A DNA stretch of 64,000 nt from Georgenia_B sunbinii (GTDB lineage Bacteria > Actinomycetota > Actinomycetes > Actinomycetales > Actinomycetaceae). A program made the translations under genes and the position numbers. The first letter of the stretch is position 1. Each line of letters starts with the position of its first letter. The stretch is taken from the NCBI RefSeq assembly GCF_036421855.1, contig NZ_JAZGOK010000009.1. The stretch is one strand, 5' to 3'. Shown in pieces: positions 16,522 to 25,497 of this stretch. The notes below the pieces were generated by a model. It did no database searches. It had not been told where the DNA came from and saw only the letters and a program-made list of their open reading frames with translations.

Positions 16522-17505
16522 ATGAGCACTGACACACGACCGAGGGTCAGACCGAGGGTCAGGCCGAGGGTCACCATCCCTGGCGAGGAGCGCGGCCTCC
16601 GCCGAGCGAAGCGGCTGCTGTACTCGCAGAAGGCCGCGCCCTACTTCTTCATCGCACCCTTCGTCATCACCCTCGCCGCCTTCTGGACGGTCCCGCTCAT
16701 CAGGGCGTTCGTCATCAGCACGCAGGAGGTGCTCTACGGCGACGCCACCTTCGTCGGGCTGGAGAACTACCGGAAGCTCGTGAACGATCGAGTGTTCTGG
16801 CAGGCGATGTTCAACAGCGTGCGGTACATGCTGCTCACGCTCGTCCTCCTCATCCCGATCCCGATGCTGCTCGCGGCCGTGGTGAACTCGAAGATCGGCA
16901 GCGAGCGCATCAAGTCCTTCTTCAAGGCATCGATGTTCGTCCCGGCGCTCACGTCGGTCGTCGTCGCGGGAATCATCTTCCGGCTGATGTTCGCCGAGAC
17001 CCACACCGGCCTGATGAACCAGGTCATCGGCCTCTTCGGGCTCGACCCGGTCCGGTGGCTGCGGGAGGACATCCCCGGCCTCATCGCGCTGCTGGTGCTG
17101 GCGATGTGGCGATACACCGGGGTGAACATGATGTACTTCCTCGCCGGGATGCAGTCGATCCCGACCGAGTACTACGAGGCCGCGTCCATCGACGGCGCGA
17201 GCAAGCTCCAGCAGTTCTTCTGGATCACGATCCCCAACCTCAAGCCCACGATCGTCTATGTCACGACGATCAGCATCTACGGCGGGCTGGCGATGTTCCT
17301 CGAGAGCTTCATGCTCTATGCCGGCAACGGCTCGCCCAACAACCAGGGCCTCACGGTGGTCGGCTACCTCTACCGCCGAGGCATCGAGGAGAACAACATC
17401 GGCTTCGCCTCGGCCGTGGGCGTCGTCCTCCTCGTGGTGATCATGGTGATCAACCTGACCAACCTCACTCTTTCGGGAGTCTTCAAGAAGGAGCAGAACC
17501 GGTGA
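16522..17505 (+). CDS. Carbohydrate ABC transporter permease, CUT1 MalF/UgpA type
   Basis: This encodes 327 residues with six predicted membrane helices (PYFFIAPFVITLAAFWTVP, YMLLTLVLLIPIPMLLAAVV, VVVAGIIFRLMFAE and others). The EAA loop that contacts the ATPase is EYYEAASIDGASKLQQFFWI. The cytoplasmic N-terminus carries three tandem PRVR-type units from a 12-bp DNA repeat (about 16538-16573), an odd basic extension. ATG at 16522 was chosen for fit to the family, although its ribosome site is weak (GGGAG 13 bp upstream). The stop overlaps the next permease start by GTGA. It is the first gene of the sugar operon and brings arabinoxylo-oligosaccharides or pentoses across the membrane with the next two genes. 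No ATP-binding subunit is encoded nearby. Confidence 0.88.
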   Translation: MSTDTRPRVRPRVRPRVTIPGEERGLRRAKRLLYSQKAAPYFFIAPFVITLAAFWTVPLIRAFVISTQEVLYGDATFVGLENYRKLVNDRVFWQAMFNSVRYMLLTLVLLIPIPMLLAAVVNSKIGSERIKSFFKASMFVPALTSVVVAGIIFRLMFAETHTGLMNQVIGLFGLDPVRWLREDIPGLIALLVLAMWRYTGVNMMYFLAGMQSIPTEYYEAASIDGASKLQQFFWITIPNLKPTIVYVTTISIYGGLAMFLESFMLYAGNGSPNNQGLTVVGYLYRRGIEENNIGFASAVGVVLLVVIMVINLTNLTLSGVFKKEQNR

Positions 17506-18359
17506 GCGCGGGCCGTGAGAAGTGGCCGCTGCCACGGGGGTTGTTCCGGACGATCCAGGGACTGTTCCTGGTCTCGCTCATTGTGGTCATCCTCATCCCG
17601 CTGATCGCGATCTTCGTCGGGACCTTCCAGGACGGCAACGCGATCATCCGCAACGGCATCACCTTCGATATCGACCTGAGCTCGCTGTCGCTCGACAACT
17701 ACGTGATGCTGCTGACCGACTCGGGCCTGTACTTCCGGTGGTTCGCCAACAGCCTGCTGCTCACCGTCGTGCAGGTGGCCGGCACGCTGCTGGTGAGCTC
17801 GTTCGTCGCGTACGGGTTCGCGATGTACAACTTCCGGGGCAAGAACGTCGGGTTCGTCGCGGTCCTGCTCCTCATGACCGTCCCGTTCGAGATCATGATG
17901 CTGCCGCTGTACGTCATGGTGAACGACTTCGGGCTGGCGGACAACTACGCCGTCATCGTCGTCCCGTTCCTCGCCGCCGCGGTGACGATCTTCTTCTTCC
18001 GGCAGTACTTCCTCGGGATCCCGCACGAGCTGCTGGAGGCCGGCCGGGTGGACGGCGTCACGGAGTTCGGGATCTTCTTCCGGCTCGTCCTGCCCATCGC
18101 GAAACCCGCGATGGCGGCCATGGCGATCCTCAACGGAATGATCATCTGGAACAACTTCCTGTGGCCGCTCCTCGTGCTGCGCTCGCCGGAGAAGTTCCTG
18201 CTGCCGATCGGGTTGAACACGCTACTGACGCCGCACGGGAACAACTACGAGCTCCTCATCATCGGCGCCTTCGTCTCGGTCCTGCCGATTCTCATCCTGT
18301 TCGTCCTTTTCCAGCGGTTCTTCATCGCTGGAATGACCGCCGGAGCCCTCAAGGGTTAA
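17502..18359 (+). CDS. Carbohydrate ABC transporter permease, CUT1 MalG/AraQ type
   Basis: This encodes 285 residues with six membrane segments and the EAA loop motif ELLEAGRVDGVTEFGIFFRL in the MalG-type position. The GTG start overlaps the stop of the first permease by 4 bp, giving translational coupling. The N-terminal helix (FLVSLIVVILIPLIAIFVG), the periplasmic loop and the C-terminal FQRFFIAGMTAGALKG are typical of the MalG/AraQ partner in heterodimeric CUT1 importers. It forms the channel with the preceding gene and receives substrate from the lipoprotein encoded 26 bp downstream. Energising probably comes from a shared MsiK/UgpC-like ATPase elsewhere in the genome, as is common in actinobacteria. 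Confidence 0.88.
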   Translation: MSAGREKWPLPRGLFRTIQGLFLVSLIVVILIPLIAIFVGTFQDGNAIIRNGITFDIDLSSLSLDNYVMLLTDSGLYFRWFANSLLLTVVQVAGTLLVSSFVAYGFAMYNFRGKNVGFVAVLLLMTVPFEIMMLPLYVMVNDFGLADNYAVIVVPFLAAAVTIFFFRQYFLGIPHELLEAGRVDGVTEFGIFFRLVLPIAKPAMAAMAILNGMIIWNNFLWPLLVLRSPEKFLLPIGLNTLLTPHGNNYELLIIGAFVSVLPILILFVLFQRFFIAGMTAGALKG

Positions 18360-18385
18360 CAATCCACAAGAGATGGAGTCATGAC

Positions 18386-19726
18386 ATGAGCACAGCATCA
18401 CGACTGAGGATGGTGGCCGCCGCCGGCCTGGCCGGCGCCCTGCTGGTGGCGTGTGGGGGTGATGGCGGAAGCAACGAGGGCAGCGGCAACGGCGGCGGCA
18501 ACGGCGACGGGCCGGTCCCGCTGGAGATGTGGGTGTTCGCCGAGCTGCACGGCGCGCTGTACGAGGAGATGGCCGATCGCTGGAACGACGAGAACCCCGA
18601 CAGGCAGATCGACCTGCAGATCTCGGTGTACCCGTACCAGGACATGCACAACAACCTCCAGCTCGCGGTGAACGCCGGGTCCGGCATGCCGGACATCGCC
18701 GACATCGAGGTGAGCAAGTTCGGGAACTTCGTCATGGGCTCGAACCCGCCGCTGCTCCCGCTCAACGACCCGGCCGCACCGTACATCGACGACATCGTCC
18801 AGGCCCGCCTCGACCTGTACAGCCGCGACGGCAACATCTACGGCTACCCGACCCACGTCGGCGGGATGGTGGCGTTCTACAACACCGAGCTGCTCGATGG
18901 AGCCGGGGTCGACTACACCACCATCGAGACCTGGGAGGACTTCGAGGAGGCCGGCGTCGCCTACAACGAGGCGACCGGCGCCGCGTTCGGCCCAGCCCCG
19001 ACCGAGGTCACCTTCGTCCAGTCGCTGGTCCTCAGCCAGCTCGGCGGCAACCTGTTCGACGACAACGGCGAGGTCGCCGTCGACAACCCCGAGGTCGTCG
19101 AGGCCCTGTCGCTGCTCGCCGGCATGCAGGAGTCCGGCGCTCTGTCGACCATCCCGGGCGGGAGCCCGGACACCGAGGAGGCCTTCGGAGCGATCAACAA
19201 CGGTGACTTCGCCGCGATCGTCTACCCCGGCTGGTACACCTCGCGCTTCGTCGACTACATGCCGGACCTCGAGGGCAAGATCGCGATCGCTCCCGCACCC
19301 GTCATCGAGGGCAGCGACGTCCTCACGATCGGTGGCGGCGGCACCGGCACGTCCGTGCTGGCCGACTCGCCGAACGCCGAGCTCGCAGCCGAGTGGCTCG
19401 CCTTCACCAAGCTGTCGCCGGAGGCGAACGTCGCGGTCTGGGAGGTCCTCGGGTTCGACCCGGTGAGCATGGCGGTGTGGGACGACCAGGAGGTCACCCA
19501 CGCCGAGGACAACAGGTTCAACCAGTACTTCACGACGAACCTGTTCGACGTGCTCAACGAGGTCCGTGACGGCATCGGGCACTTCGAGGGCTTCACGCAC
19601 CCCGACTTCCCGGCGGTCGACAGCATGTTCACCACGGTCGTCCTGCCGCAGATCTTCGACAGCGGTACACCCGTCGAGGACGCGCTCGGGCAGGCGCAGA
19701 GCGACCTGGAGAACCAGCTCGGGTAG
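18386..19726 (+). CDS. Sugar-binding lipoprotein of ABC transporter
   Basis: This encodes 446 residues. A lipoprotein signal with lipobox LLVAC (Cys about residue 20) is followed by a Gly/Asn/Ser-rich tether. The rest is a type 1 extracellular solute-binding protein (DIADIEVSKFGNFV, VGGMVAFYNTELLDGAGVDY, AAIVYPGWYTSRF). GGAG lies 7 bp before the ATG at 18386. The protein captures the oligosaccharide outside the membrane and delivers it to the two permeases just upstream. The gene ends 101 bp before the GH51 start, a somewhat larger gap than elsewhere in the operon. Ligand identity is inferred from the neighbouring arabinofuranosidase and GH3 genes and not from residues. Confidence 0.9.
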   Translation: MSTASRLRMVAAAGLAGALLVACGGDGGSNEGSGNGGGNGDGPVPLEMWVFAELHGALYEEMADRWNDENPDRQIDLQISVYPYQDMHNNLQLAVNAGSGMPDIADIEVSKFGNFVMGSNPPLLPLNDPAAPYIDDIVQARLDLYSRDGNIYGYPTHVGGMVAFYNTELLDGAGVDYTTIETWEDFEEAGVAYNEATGAAFGPAPTEVTFVQSLVLSQLGGNLFDDNGEVAVDNPEVVEALSLLAGMQESGALSTIPGGSPDTEEAFGAINNGDFAAIVYPGWYTSRFVDYMPDLEGKIAIAPAPVIEGSDVLTIGGGGTGTSVLADSPNAELAAEWLAFTKLSPEANVAVWEVLGFDPVSMAVWDDQEVTHAEDNRFNQYFTTNLFDVLNEVRDGIGHFEGFTHPDFPAVDSMFTTVVLPQIFDSGTPVEDALGQAQSDLENQLG

Positions 19727-19827
19727 CAGTGCCCCGAGTGACGCGACGTCGTCATGCCTCGTGGGAGTTCGATTGGGAGCAACGGTGCGTGAGCGTACCG
19801 GCGCCGCATCCTCGGAAAGGTCAGTAC

Positions 19828-21327
19828 ATGCTCGACACCTTCGTTAACCTGCATGCCGACGACGTCGTCGCACCCGTGAACCGACGCCTCTTCGGTTCCT
19901 TTGTGGAACACATGGGGCGGTGCGTCTACACCGGCATCTTCGAGCCGGGGCACGTGGAGGCCGACGAGAACGGGTTCCGGCAGGACGTGCTGGCGCTCGT
20001 GCGAGAGCTGGGGGTCACCCTGGTGCGGTACCCGGGGGGCAACTTCGTCTCCGGGTACCGGTGGGAGGACGGCGTCGGGCCGGTCGAGGAACGGCCCACG
20101 AGGCTCGACTACGCGTGGCGGTCCACCGAGACCAACGAGTTCGGCCTCAACGAGTTCATGGCCTGGGCGAAGCTGGCCGACGTCGAGCCGATGATGGCGC
20201 TCAACCTCGGCACCCGCGGGATCCAGGAGGCCCTCGACCTCCTGGAGTACACCAACCACCCCGCGGGCACCGCGCTCGCGGACCAGCGGATCGCCCACGG
20301 CGTGCCAGACCCGCACGACGTGCGGGTCTGGTGCCTCGGCAACGAGATGGACGGGCCGTGGCAGCTGGGCCACAAGACGGCCGAGGAGTATGGCCGGCTG
20401 GCGGCCGAGACCGCGCGGGCGATGCGCCAGTTCGACCCCGGCCTGGAGCTGGTGGCCTGCGGCAGCTCCGGGCGGGGGATGGCGACCTTTGGCGCCTGGG
20501 AGGCGACGGTCCTCGAGCACACCTACGAGCTGGTCGACTTCATCTCCGCCCACGCCTACTACCAGTGCGTCGGCGACGACTACGCGAGCTTCCTCGCCTC
20601 GTCGGTCGACATGGCCACCTTCATCGCCGATGTTACGGCGACCGCGGACCACGTCGGTGCCCGGCTCAACTCGTCCAAGACGATGAAGATCTCCTTCGAC
20701 GAGTGGAACGTCTGGTACCAGCGTGAGCTCGAGGTGCCGGAGGACTGGGCGGTCGCGCCGCGGCTGAGCGAGAACGACTACACCGTCGTCGACGCCGTCG
20801 TCGTCGGCTCGCTGCTCATCACCCTGCTCCGCCACGGCGACCGGGTGACCGCTGCCTGCCTGGCGCAGCTGGTCAACACGATCAGCCCCATCCGTGCTGA
20901 GCCGGACGGTCCGAGCTGGCGGCAGGCGACCTTTCACCCCTTCGCGGAGATGGCCCGCCACGCCAGGGGGCAGGTGATGCTGCCGCGCATCACCGCGCCG
21001 ACGATGTCGACCGAGCAGTACGGCGAGGTTGCGACGCTCGACTGCGTGGCGACGTACGACGACGCGACCGGCACGCTCGTCCTGTTCGCCGTCAACCGCA
21101 GCCCGGTGTCGCCGGCACGGCTGCGGGTGGACCTGGCCGAGTTCTCCCTGGTGGGCACCGTCGACGCCGTCGTCCTGCACGACGCCGACTTCGCCGCGGC
21201 CAACACGCAGGAGGACCCCGACCGGGTGCGCCTCCGGGCGCAGCAGGTGGACCTCGAGGAGGGCGTGCTCCTCTCGGAGCTGCCGCCGGCGTCGTGGAGC
21301 CGGTTCATCGTGGACGTGGCCCGATGA
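19828..21327 (+). CDS. GH51 alpha-L-arabinofuranosidase
   Basis: This encodes 499 residues, the usual GH51 size, with no signal peptide, so it is intracellular. The acid/base Glu173 lies in WCLGNEMDGPW and the nucleophile Glu292 in SFDEWNVWY. N-terminal RLFGSFVEHMGRCVYTGIFE and VRYPGGNFVSGYRWEDG are hallmark GH51 sequence. A beta-sandwich domain follows the TIM barrel. ATG at 19828 is preceded by GGAAAGG at 7 bp; an in-frame ATG at 19729 would add 33 unrelated residues. It removes arabinofuranose side chains from imported arabinoxylan or arabinan oligosaccharides. The stop overlaps the GH3 start by ATGA. Confidence 0.93.
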   Translation: MLDTFVNLHADDVVAPVNRRLFGSFVEHMGRCVYTGIFEPGHVEADENGFRQDVLALVRELGVTLVRYPGGNFVSGYRWEDGVGPVEERPTRLDYAWRSTETNEFGLNEFMAWAKLADVEPMMALNLGTRGIQEALDLLEYTNHPAGTALADQRIAHGVPDPHDVRVWCLGNEMDGPWQLGHKTAEEYGRLAAETARAMRQFDPGLELVACGSSGRGMATFGAWEATVLEHTYELVDFISAHAYYQCVGDDYASFLASSVDMATFIADVTATADHVGARLNSSKTMKISFDEWNVWYQRELEVPEDWAVAPRLSENDYTVVDAVVVGSLLITLLRHGDRVTAACLAQLVNTISPIRAEPDGPSWRQATFHPFAEMARHARGQVMLPRITAPTMSTEQYGEVATLDCVATYDDATGTLVLFAVNRSPVSPARLRVDLAEFSLVGTVDAVVLHDADFAAANTQEDPDRVRLRAQQVDLEEGVLLSELPPASWSRFIVDVAR

Positions 21328-23657
21328 CGATGCCAAGGAATGATGCGACGACGACGCACCGGGCGCCGAGCCTGGCCAGCGGCCTCAGCGACGACGAGCT
21401 GCTGGCGGAGATGACCCTCGAGGAGAAGCTGGCACAGCTCGTGGGCCTGTGGGAGGGCAGAGGGGGAGACGGCGGCGGCGAGGTCGCCCCGATGCAGGAC
21501 GCCATGCAGTCCGAGGTCGACCGGCTCGAGGAGTTCGCCAGCCACGGGCTGGGCCACCTCACCCGGGTGTTCGGGACCCGGCCGGTCGACCCGGTCGAGC
21601 AGGCGCGGGCGCTGGTCGGCAAGCAGCAGTGGTTGCTGACCAGCACCCGGCTGGGGATCCCCGCGCTGGTCCACGAGGAGTGCCTCACCGGGCTGGCGAC
21701 GTGGCAGGCGACGACGTTCCCGGCGCCGCCGGCGTGGGGCGCCACCTTCGACCCCGAGCTGGTCGCCGAGATGGGGCGGGCGATCGGCGACTCGATGCGC
21801 TCGCTGGGCGTCCACCAGGGCCTCGCGCCGGTGCTCGACGTCGTCCGCGACGCGCGGTGGGGGCGCGTGGAGGAGTGCATCTCGGAGGACCCGTACCTCG
21901 TGGGGGAGCTCGGCACCGCGTACGTCCGCGGGATGCAGGACGCCGGGGTGGTCGCCACCCTCAAGCACTTCGTGGGCTACTCCGGGTCCAGGGCCGGCCG
22001 GAACCTGGCGCCGGTCCACGCTGGCACGCGGGAGGTGGCCGACGTCCTGCTGCCGCCGTTCGAGATGGCGGTGCGCGACGGCGGCGCGGGCTCGGTGATG
22101 AGCTCGTACAACGAGATCGACGGCGTGCCGGTCGCCGGCGACGCCACGCTGCTCACCGACCTGCTCCGTGACGAGTGGGGCTTCACCGGCACCGTGGTGG
22201 CGGACTACTTCGGGGTGGCCTTCCTGCACACCCTGCACCGGTCGGCGACGGACCTCGGGGACGCTGCGGCGCAGGCGCTGGTCGCCGGCGTCGACGTCGA
22301 GCTGCCCACCGGCGCCGGCTACCTGGAACCGCTCGCGGCGCTGGTGCGGTCCGGCGAGGTCGACGAGGCGTACGTCGACCGTGCGGTGCGCCGGGTGCTC
22401 CGCCAGAAGCGCGAGCTGGGGCTGCTCGAGCCCACCTACGACCCGGTCGTCGCCGGCGAGGTCTACCTGGACCCGCCCGCGAACCGCGCCCTCGCCACGC
22501 GCATCGCCGAGGAGTCGGTCGTGCTCGTGACGAACGACGGCACGCTGCCCCTCCAGGCGCGCACCGTTGCGCTCGTCGGCCCCAACGCCGACTCGGTGAA
22601 CGCGCTCTTCGGCTGCTACAGCTTTGCCAACCACGTCCTTGCCCGGCATCCCGATGTCGACATCGGGCTTGACGTCACCACCATCCGGGAGGCGCTCGTC
22701 GAGGAGCTCGGCGCGGACCGGGTGCGCTACGCCCCGGGGTGCGACGTGCGAGGGGAGGGCACCGGCGGGTTCGCCGGCGCGCTCGCCGCGGCGGAGCAGG
22801 CCGACGTCATCGTCGCGGTGATGGGCGACCTCGCCGGGATGTTCGGACGCGGCACGTCGGGGGAGGGCTGCGACGCGGACTCCCTCGAGCTGCCCGGCGT
22901 GCAGCGACAGCTCGTCGAGCAGCTGCTCGAGCTCGGCAAGCCGGTGGTGCTGGTGCTGGTCACCGGCCGGCCCTACGCCGTCGGCTGGGCCACCGACCGG
23001 TGCGCCGCCGTCGTGCAGGCCTTCTTCCCCGGGCAGGAGGGCGCCCGCGCGCTCGCCGGCGTGCTCACCGGCCGGGTCAACCCGTCGGGGCGCCTGCCGC
23101 TGTCGCTGCCGGGCTCGCCCGGTGGGCAGCCCTACAGCTACCTGCACCCGCCGCTGGGGGGCGCGAGCTCGGTGAGCAACCTCGACACCCGGCCGACCGC
23201 CGCCTTCGGCCACGGCCTGTCCTACACCGCGTTCGAGCACAGCGAGTTCTACCTGGCCGAGCCGCAGGTGCCGACCACGGGCACGGTCACCGCCCGGGTC
23301 CGGGTGACCAACGTGGGGTGGCGGGCGGGGGCGGACGTCGTCCAGGTCTATGCCCAGACGGTCGCCCGCGGCGTCACCCGGCCGACGGTCCAGCTGCTGG
23401 GCTTCGCGCGGGTGGCGCTGGAACCGGGCGCGACGGCCGACGTCGAGGTGCGGGTCCCCACCGCCCGGCTGGCCCACACCGGCGCGGACCGGCGGCGCGC
23501 CGTCGGGCCGGGGCAGGTGACCGTGTCGCTGGGCAGGTCCAGCGCGGAGCTGCTGGCGAGCCGGCCGCTCACCCTCACCGGCGAGGTGCACGACGTCGCC
23601 GGCGAGGACGCCCGGCTGATGTCGGTGACCGTCCGGCACGAGAAGAGGCAACGATGA
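21324..23657 (+). CDS. GH3 family beta-glycosidase (xylosidase/glucosidase)
   Basis: This encodes 777 residues with the three-part GH3 plan: a TIM-barrel domain (LKHFVGYSGSRAGRNLAPVH), nucleophile Asp294 in TVVADYFGVAFL, an alpha/beta-sandwich (VALVGPNADSVNALFGCYSF) and a C-terminal fibronectin type III-like domain (VRVTNVGWRAGADVVQVY). No signal peptide is present, so it should act on imported oligosaccharides. The first ATG of the ATGACGATG cluster overlaps the GH51 stop. GH3 enzymes with this sequence style cleave beta-xylosides or beta-glucosides from the non-reducing end; with GH51 beside it, beta-xylosidase is the more likely role. The choice between the two activities cannot be settled by eye. 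Confidence 0.9.
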   Translation: MTMPRNDATTTHRAPSLASGLSDDELLAEMTLEEKLAQLVGLWEGRGGDGGGEVAPMQDAMQSEVDRLEEFASHGLGHLTRVFGTRPVDPVEQARALVGKQQWLLTSTRLGIPALVHEECLTGLATWQATTFPAPPAWGATFDPELVAEMGRAIGDSMRSLGVHQGLAPVLDVVRDARWGRVEECISEDPYLVGELGTAYVRGMQDAGVVATLKHFVGYSGSRAGRNLAPVHAGTREVADVLLPPFEMAVRDGGAGSVMSSYNEIDGVPVAGDATLLTDLLRDEWGFTGTVVADYFGVAFLHTLHRSATDLGDAAAQALVAGVDVELPTGAGYLEPLAALVRSGEVDEAYVDRAVRRVLRQKRELGLLEPTYDPVVAGEVYLDPPANRALATRIAEESVVLVTNDGTLPLQARTVALVGPNADSVNALFGCYSFANHVLARHPDVDIGLDVTTIREALVEELGADRVRYAPGCDVRGEGTGGFAGALAAAEQADVIVAVMGDLAGMFGRGTSGEGCDADSLELPGVQRQLVEQLLELGKPVVLVLVTGRPYAVGWATDRCAAVVQAFFPGQEGARALAGVLTGRVNPSGRLPLSLPGSPGGQPYSYLHPPLGGASSVSNLDTRPTAAFGHGLSYTAFEHSEFYLAEPQVPTTGTVTARVRVTNVGWRAGADVVQVYAQTVARGVTRPTVQLLGFARVALEPGATADVEVRVPTARLAHTGADRRRAVGPGQVTVSLGRSSAELLASRPLTLTGEVHDVAGEDARLMSVTVRHEKRQR

Positions 23658-24598
23658 CCGCACCACGTCCGACGTCCGCCACCTGGCCGGTGGCAGCCGC
23701 GATGCTGCCGTTCCCGGCCTCCCACGACGCCTCGTCCAGCCGGTGGCGGGCCCAGCTCGCCGAGGTGGCGGCCGAGGGCTTCGACACCATCGACGTCACC
23801 GACTCGTGGCTCCGGGTGGGGGACCTGGAGCCGGCGCGGCTCGCCGAGCTGGCGGCGGTCGTCGACGACGCGGCGCTGCGGCCCGAGGCGGTGTCCGCCA
23901 TCCGCCGCAGCGTCATCGACCCGAAGGTGGGGGAGGAGAACCTCGCCTACTCCCACCGGACCATCGACGCCGCCGCCGAGCTGGGCTGCTCCGTCGTCAG
24001 CGTCGGGCTCCACCGCCCGCTGACCCTGGCGCAGCAGGCGGCGCTGTGGTTCTGGACGGTCGACGGCCCGCGCGACAACGACTCGCCCGAGACCTGGCGG
24101 CTCGCGGTCCAACGGCTGCGGGAGCTGGCGGAGCACGCCCGGTCCGTGGGCCTGGTGATCTCGCTGGAGATGTACGAGGACACACTGCTGGGCTCCTCGG
24201 AGTCCGCGGTCCGGCTGCTGCAGGACATCGATCACCCCGCGGTGGGCCTCAACCCGGACCTGGGCAACCTGTTCCGGCTCCACCGGCAGGTCGAGCCGTT
24301 CCTCGAGGCGGTCGAGCGGTGCCTGCCGGTGACGAACTACTGGCACGTGAAGAGCTACTACCGCAGCTTCGACCCGATGTCCGGTGGCACCCACACCGTG
24401 CCGGCACCGATGTACGCCGGGTCGATGAACTACCGCGCCGCGTTCCGGGTCGCCGTCGAGGCCGGCTTCACCGGCCCGGTCTGCGTCGAGCACTACGGCG
24501 GGGACGGGCTGGCGGTGATGGCGGAGAACCACCGCTACGTCCGCCGGCTGCTCGCCGCTGCCACCGGAGAGCTGCTGACAGGAAGAGGTGACGAATGA
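23654..24598 (+). CDS. Sugar phosphate isomerase/epimerase (TIM-barrel, AP endonuclease 2-like)
   Basis: This encodes 314 residues of the xylose-isomerase-like TIM barrel family. Metal-binding acids are expected in SLEMYEDTLLG, GLNPDLGNL and the C-terminal CVEHYGGDGL; the His in NYWHVKSYY fits the usual ligand set. The ATG overlaps the GH3 stop and the TGA overlaps the next start, so it sits in a chain of coupled genes. Family members interconvert aldose and ketose sugars or their phosphates. Its position with a DhaKL-type kinase and an RpiB-like isomerase resembles tetritol catabolic clusters, in which a TIM-barrel LerI isomerises L-erythrulose 1-phosphate. That assignment is by context only; a pentose or branched sugar is also possible. 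Confidence 0.8.
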   Translation: MTAPRPTSATWPVAAAMLPFPASHDASSSRWRAQLAEVAAEGFDTIDVTDSWLRVGDLEPARLAELAAVVDDAALRPEAVSAIRRSVIDPKVGEENLAYSHRTIDAAAELGCSVVSVGLHRPLTLAQQAALWFWTVDGPRDNDSPETWRLAVQRLRELAEHARSVGLVISLEMYEDTLLGSSESAVRLLQDIDHPAVGLNPDLGNLFRLHRQVEPFLEAVERCLPVTNYWHVKSYYRSFDPMSGGTHTVPAPMYAGSMNYRAAFRVAVEAGFTGPVCVEHYGGDGLAVMAENHRYVRRLLAAATGELLTGRGDE

Positions 24599-25497
24599 CC
24601 GGGAACCAGCGGATCGTGGCCGTGCTCGGGCTGGGCGCGATGGGGCTGCCGATGGCGACCCGGCTCGCCCAGCAGCACCGGGTCACCGGGTTCGACGTGA
24701 GCGCGCAGCGGCGGCAGCTGGCCGCCGGCGCCGGGGTCGACGTGGCGGCGACGGCCGCCGGCGCCAGTGCCGCCGCGGACGCGGTGGTCATCAGCGTGCG
24801 GCACGCCGGCCAGCTGGAGGACGTGCTGTTCGGGCCGGCCGGGGTGGCCGCCACCCTGCGACCCGGTGCAGTGGTCGTGCTGACCTCGACGGTGGGGGCG
24901 GACGCTGCGGTGTCCGTCGCCGACCGGCTAGCGGCGCACGAGGTGTCGCTCGTCGACGCGCCGGTGAGTGGCGGCCCGGTGCGTGCCGGTGAGGGTGACC
25001 TGCTGATCGTCGTCGGGGCGCCGGACGAGGCGCTGGAGCGGTCCCGGCCGGTGCTGGACGCGCTGGCGTCGTCGCTCGTCGTCGTCGGCCCGCGGGTGGG
25101 GGACGGGCAGCAGCTGAAGACCGTCAACCAGCTGTTGTGCGGGATCCACACCGCCGCAGCGGCGGAGGCGCTGGCGCTGGCCCACGCGCTCGGGCTGGAC
25201 CTGGACCGCACGATCGAGGTGCTCGGCAGGGGTGCGGCGGCCTCCTTCATGCTGGCCGACCGCGGGCCGCGGATGGCCCAGCAGCTCCGCGGGGAGGAAC
25301 CGCCGCTGACCTCCCGGCTCGACGTCATCGCCAAGGACATGGGGATCGTCGCGCACCTCGCCCACGGCAGCCAGGTGGCGATCCCGGTGGCCGCCGCCGC
25401 CGAGCAGCTGTACCGCATCGGCCGGGCACACGGCATGGGCGCCGCCGACGACTCGGTGGTGACCACGCTACTGGCGGGCGGCGAGGAGGACCGATGA
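24595..25497 (+). CDS. NAD(P)-dependent beta-hydroxyacid dehydrogenase family oxidoreductase
   Basis: This encodes 300 residues with an N-terminal Rossmann fold (AVLGLGAMGLPMATRL, GxGxxG at residues 11-16) and the substrate loop DAPVSGGPVRAGEGDLL. Catalytic Lys175 lies in LKTVNQLLCG. The C-terminal helical domain has IEVLGRGAAASFMLADRGP. The family includes 3-hydroxyisobutyrate, tartronate semialdehyde and threonate/erythronate dehydrogenases. Both ends overlap their neighbours by ATGA. In a ketose or tetronate pathway it would oxidise a hydroxy-acid or polyol intermediate, in the manner of LtnD-type enzymes. The precise substrate is unknown. Confidence 0.85.
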   Translation: MTGNQRIVAVLGLGAMGLPMATRLAQQHRVTGFDVSAQRRQLAAGAGVDVAATAAGASAAADAVVISVRHAGQLEDVLFGPAGVAATLRPGAVVVLTSTVGADAAVSVADRLAAHEVSLVDAPVSGGPVRAGEGDLLIVVGAPDEALERSRPVLDALASSLVVVGPRVGDGQQLKTVNQLLCGIHTAAAAEALALAHALGLDLDRTIEVLGRGAAASFMLADRGPRMAQQLRGEEPPLTSRLDVIAKDMGIVAHLAHGSQVAIPVAAAAEQLYRIGRAHGMGAADDSVVTTLLAGGEEDR

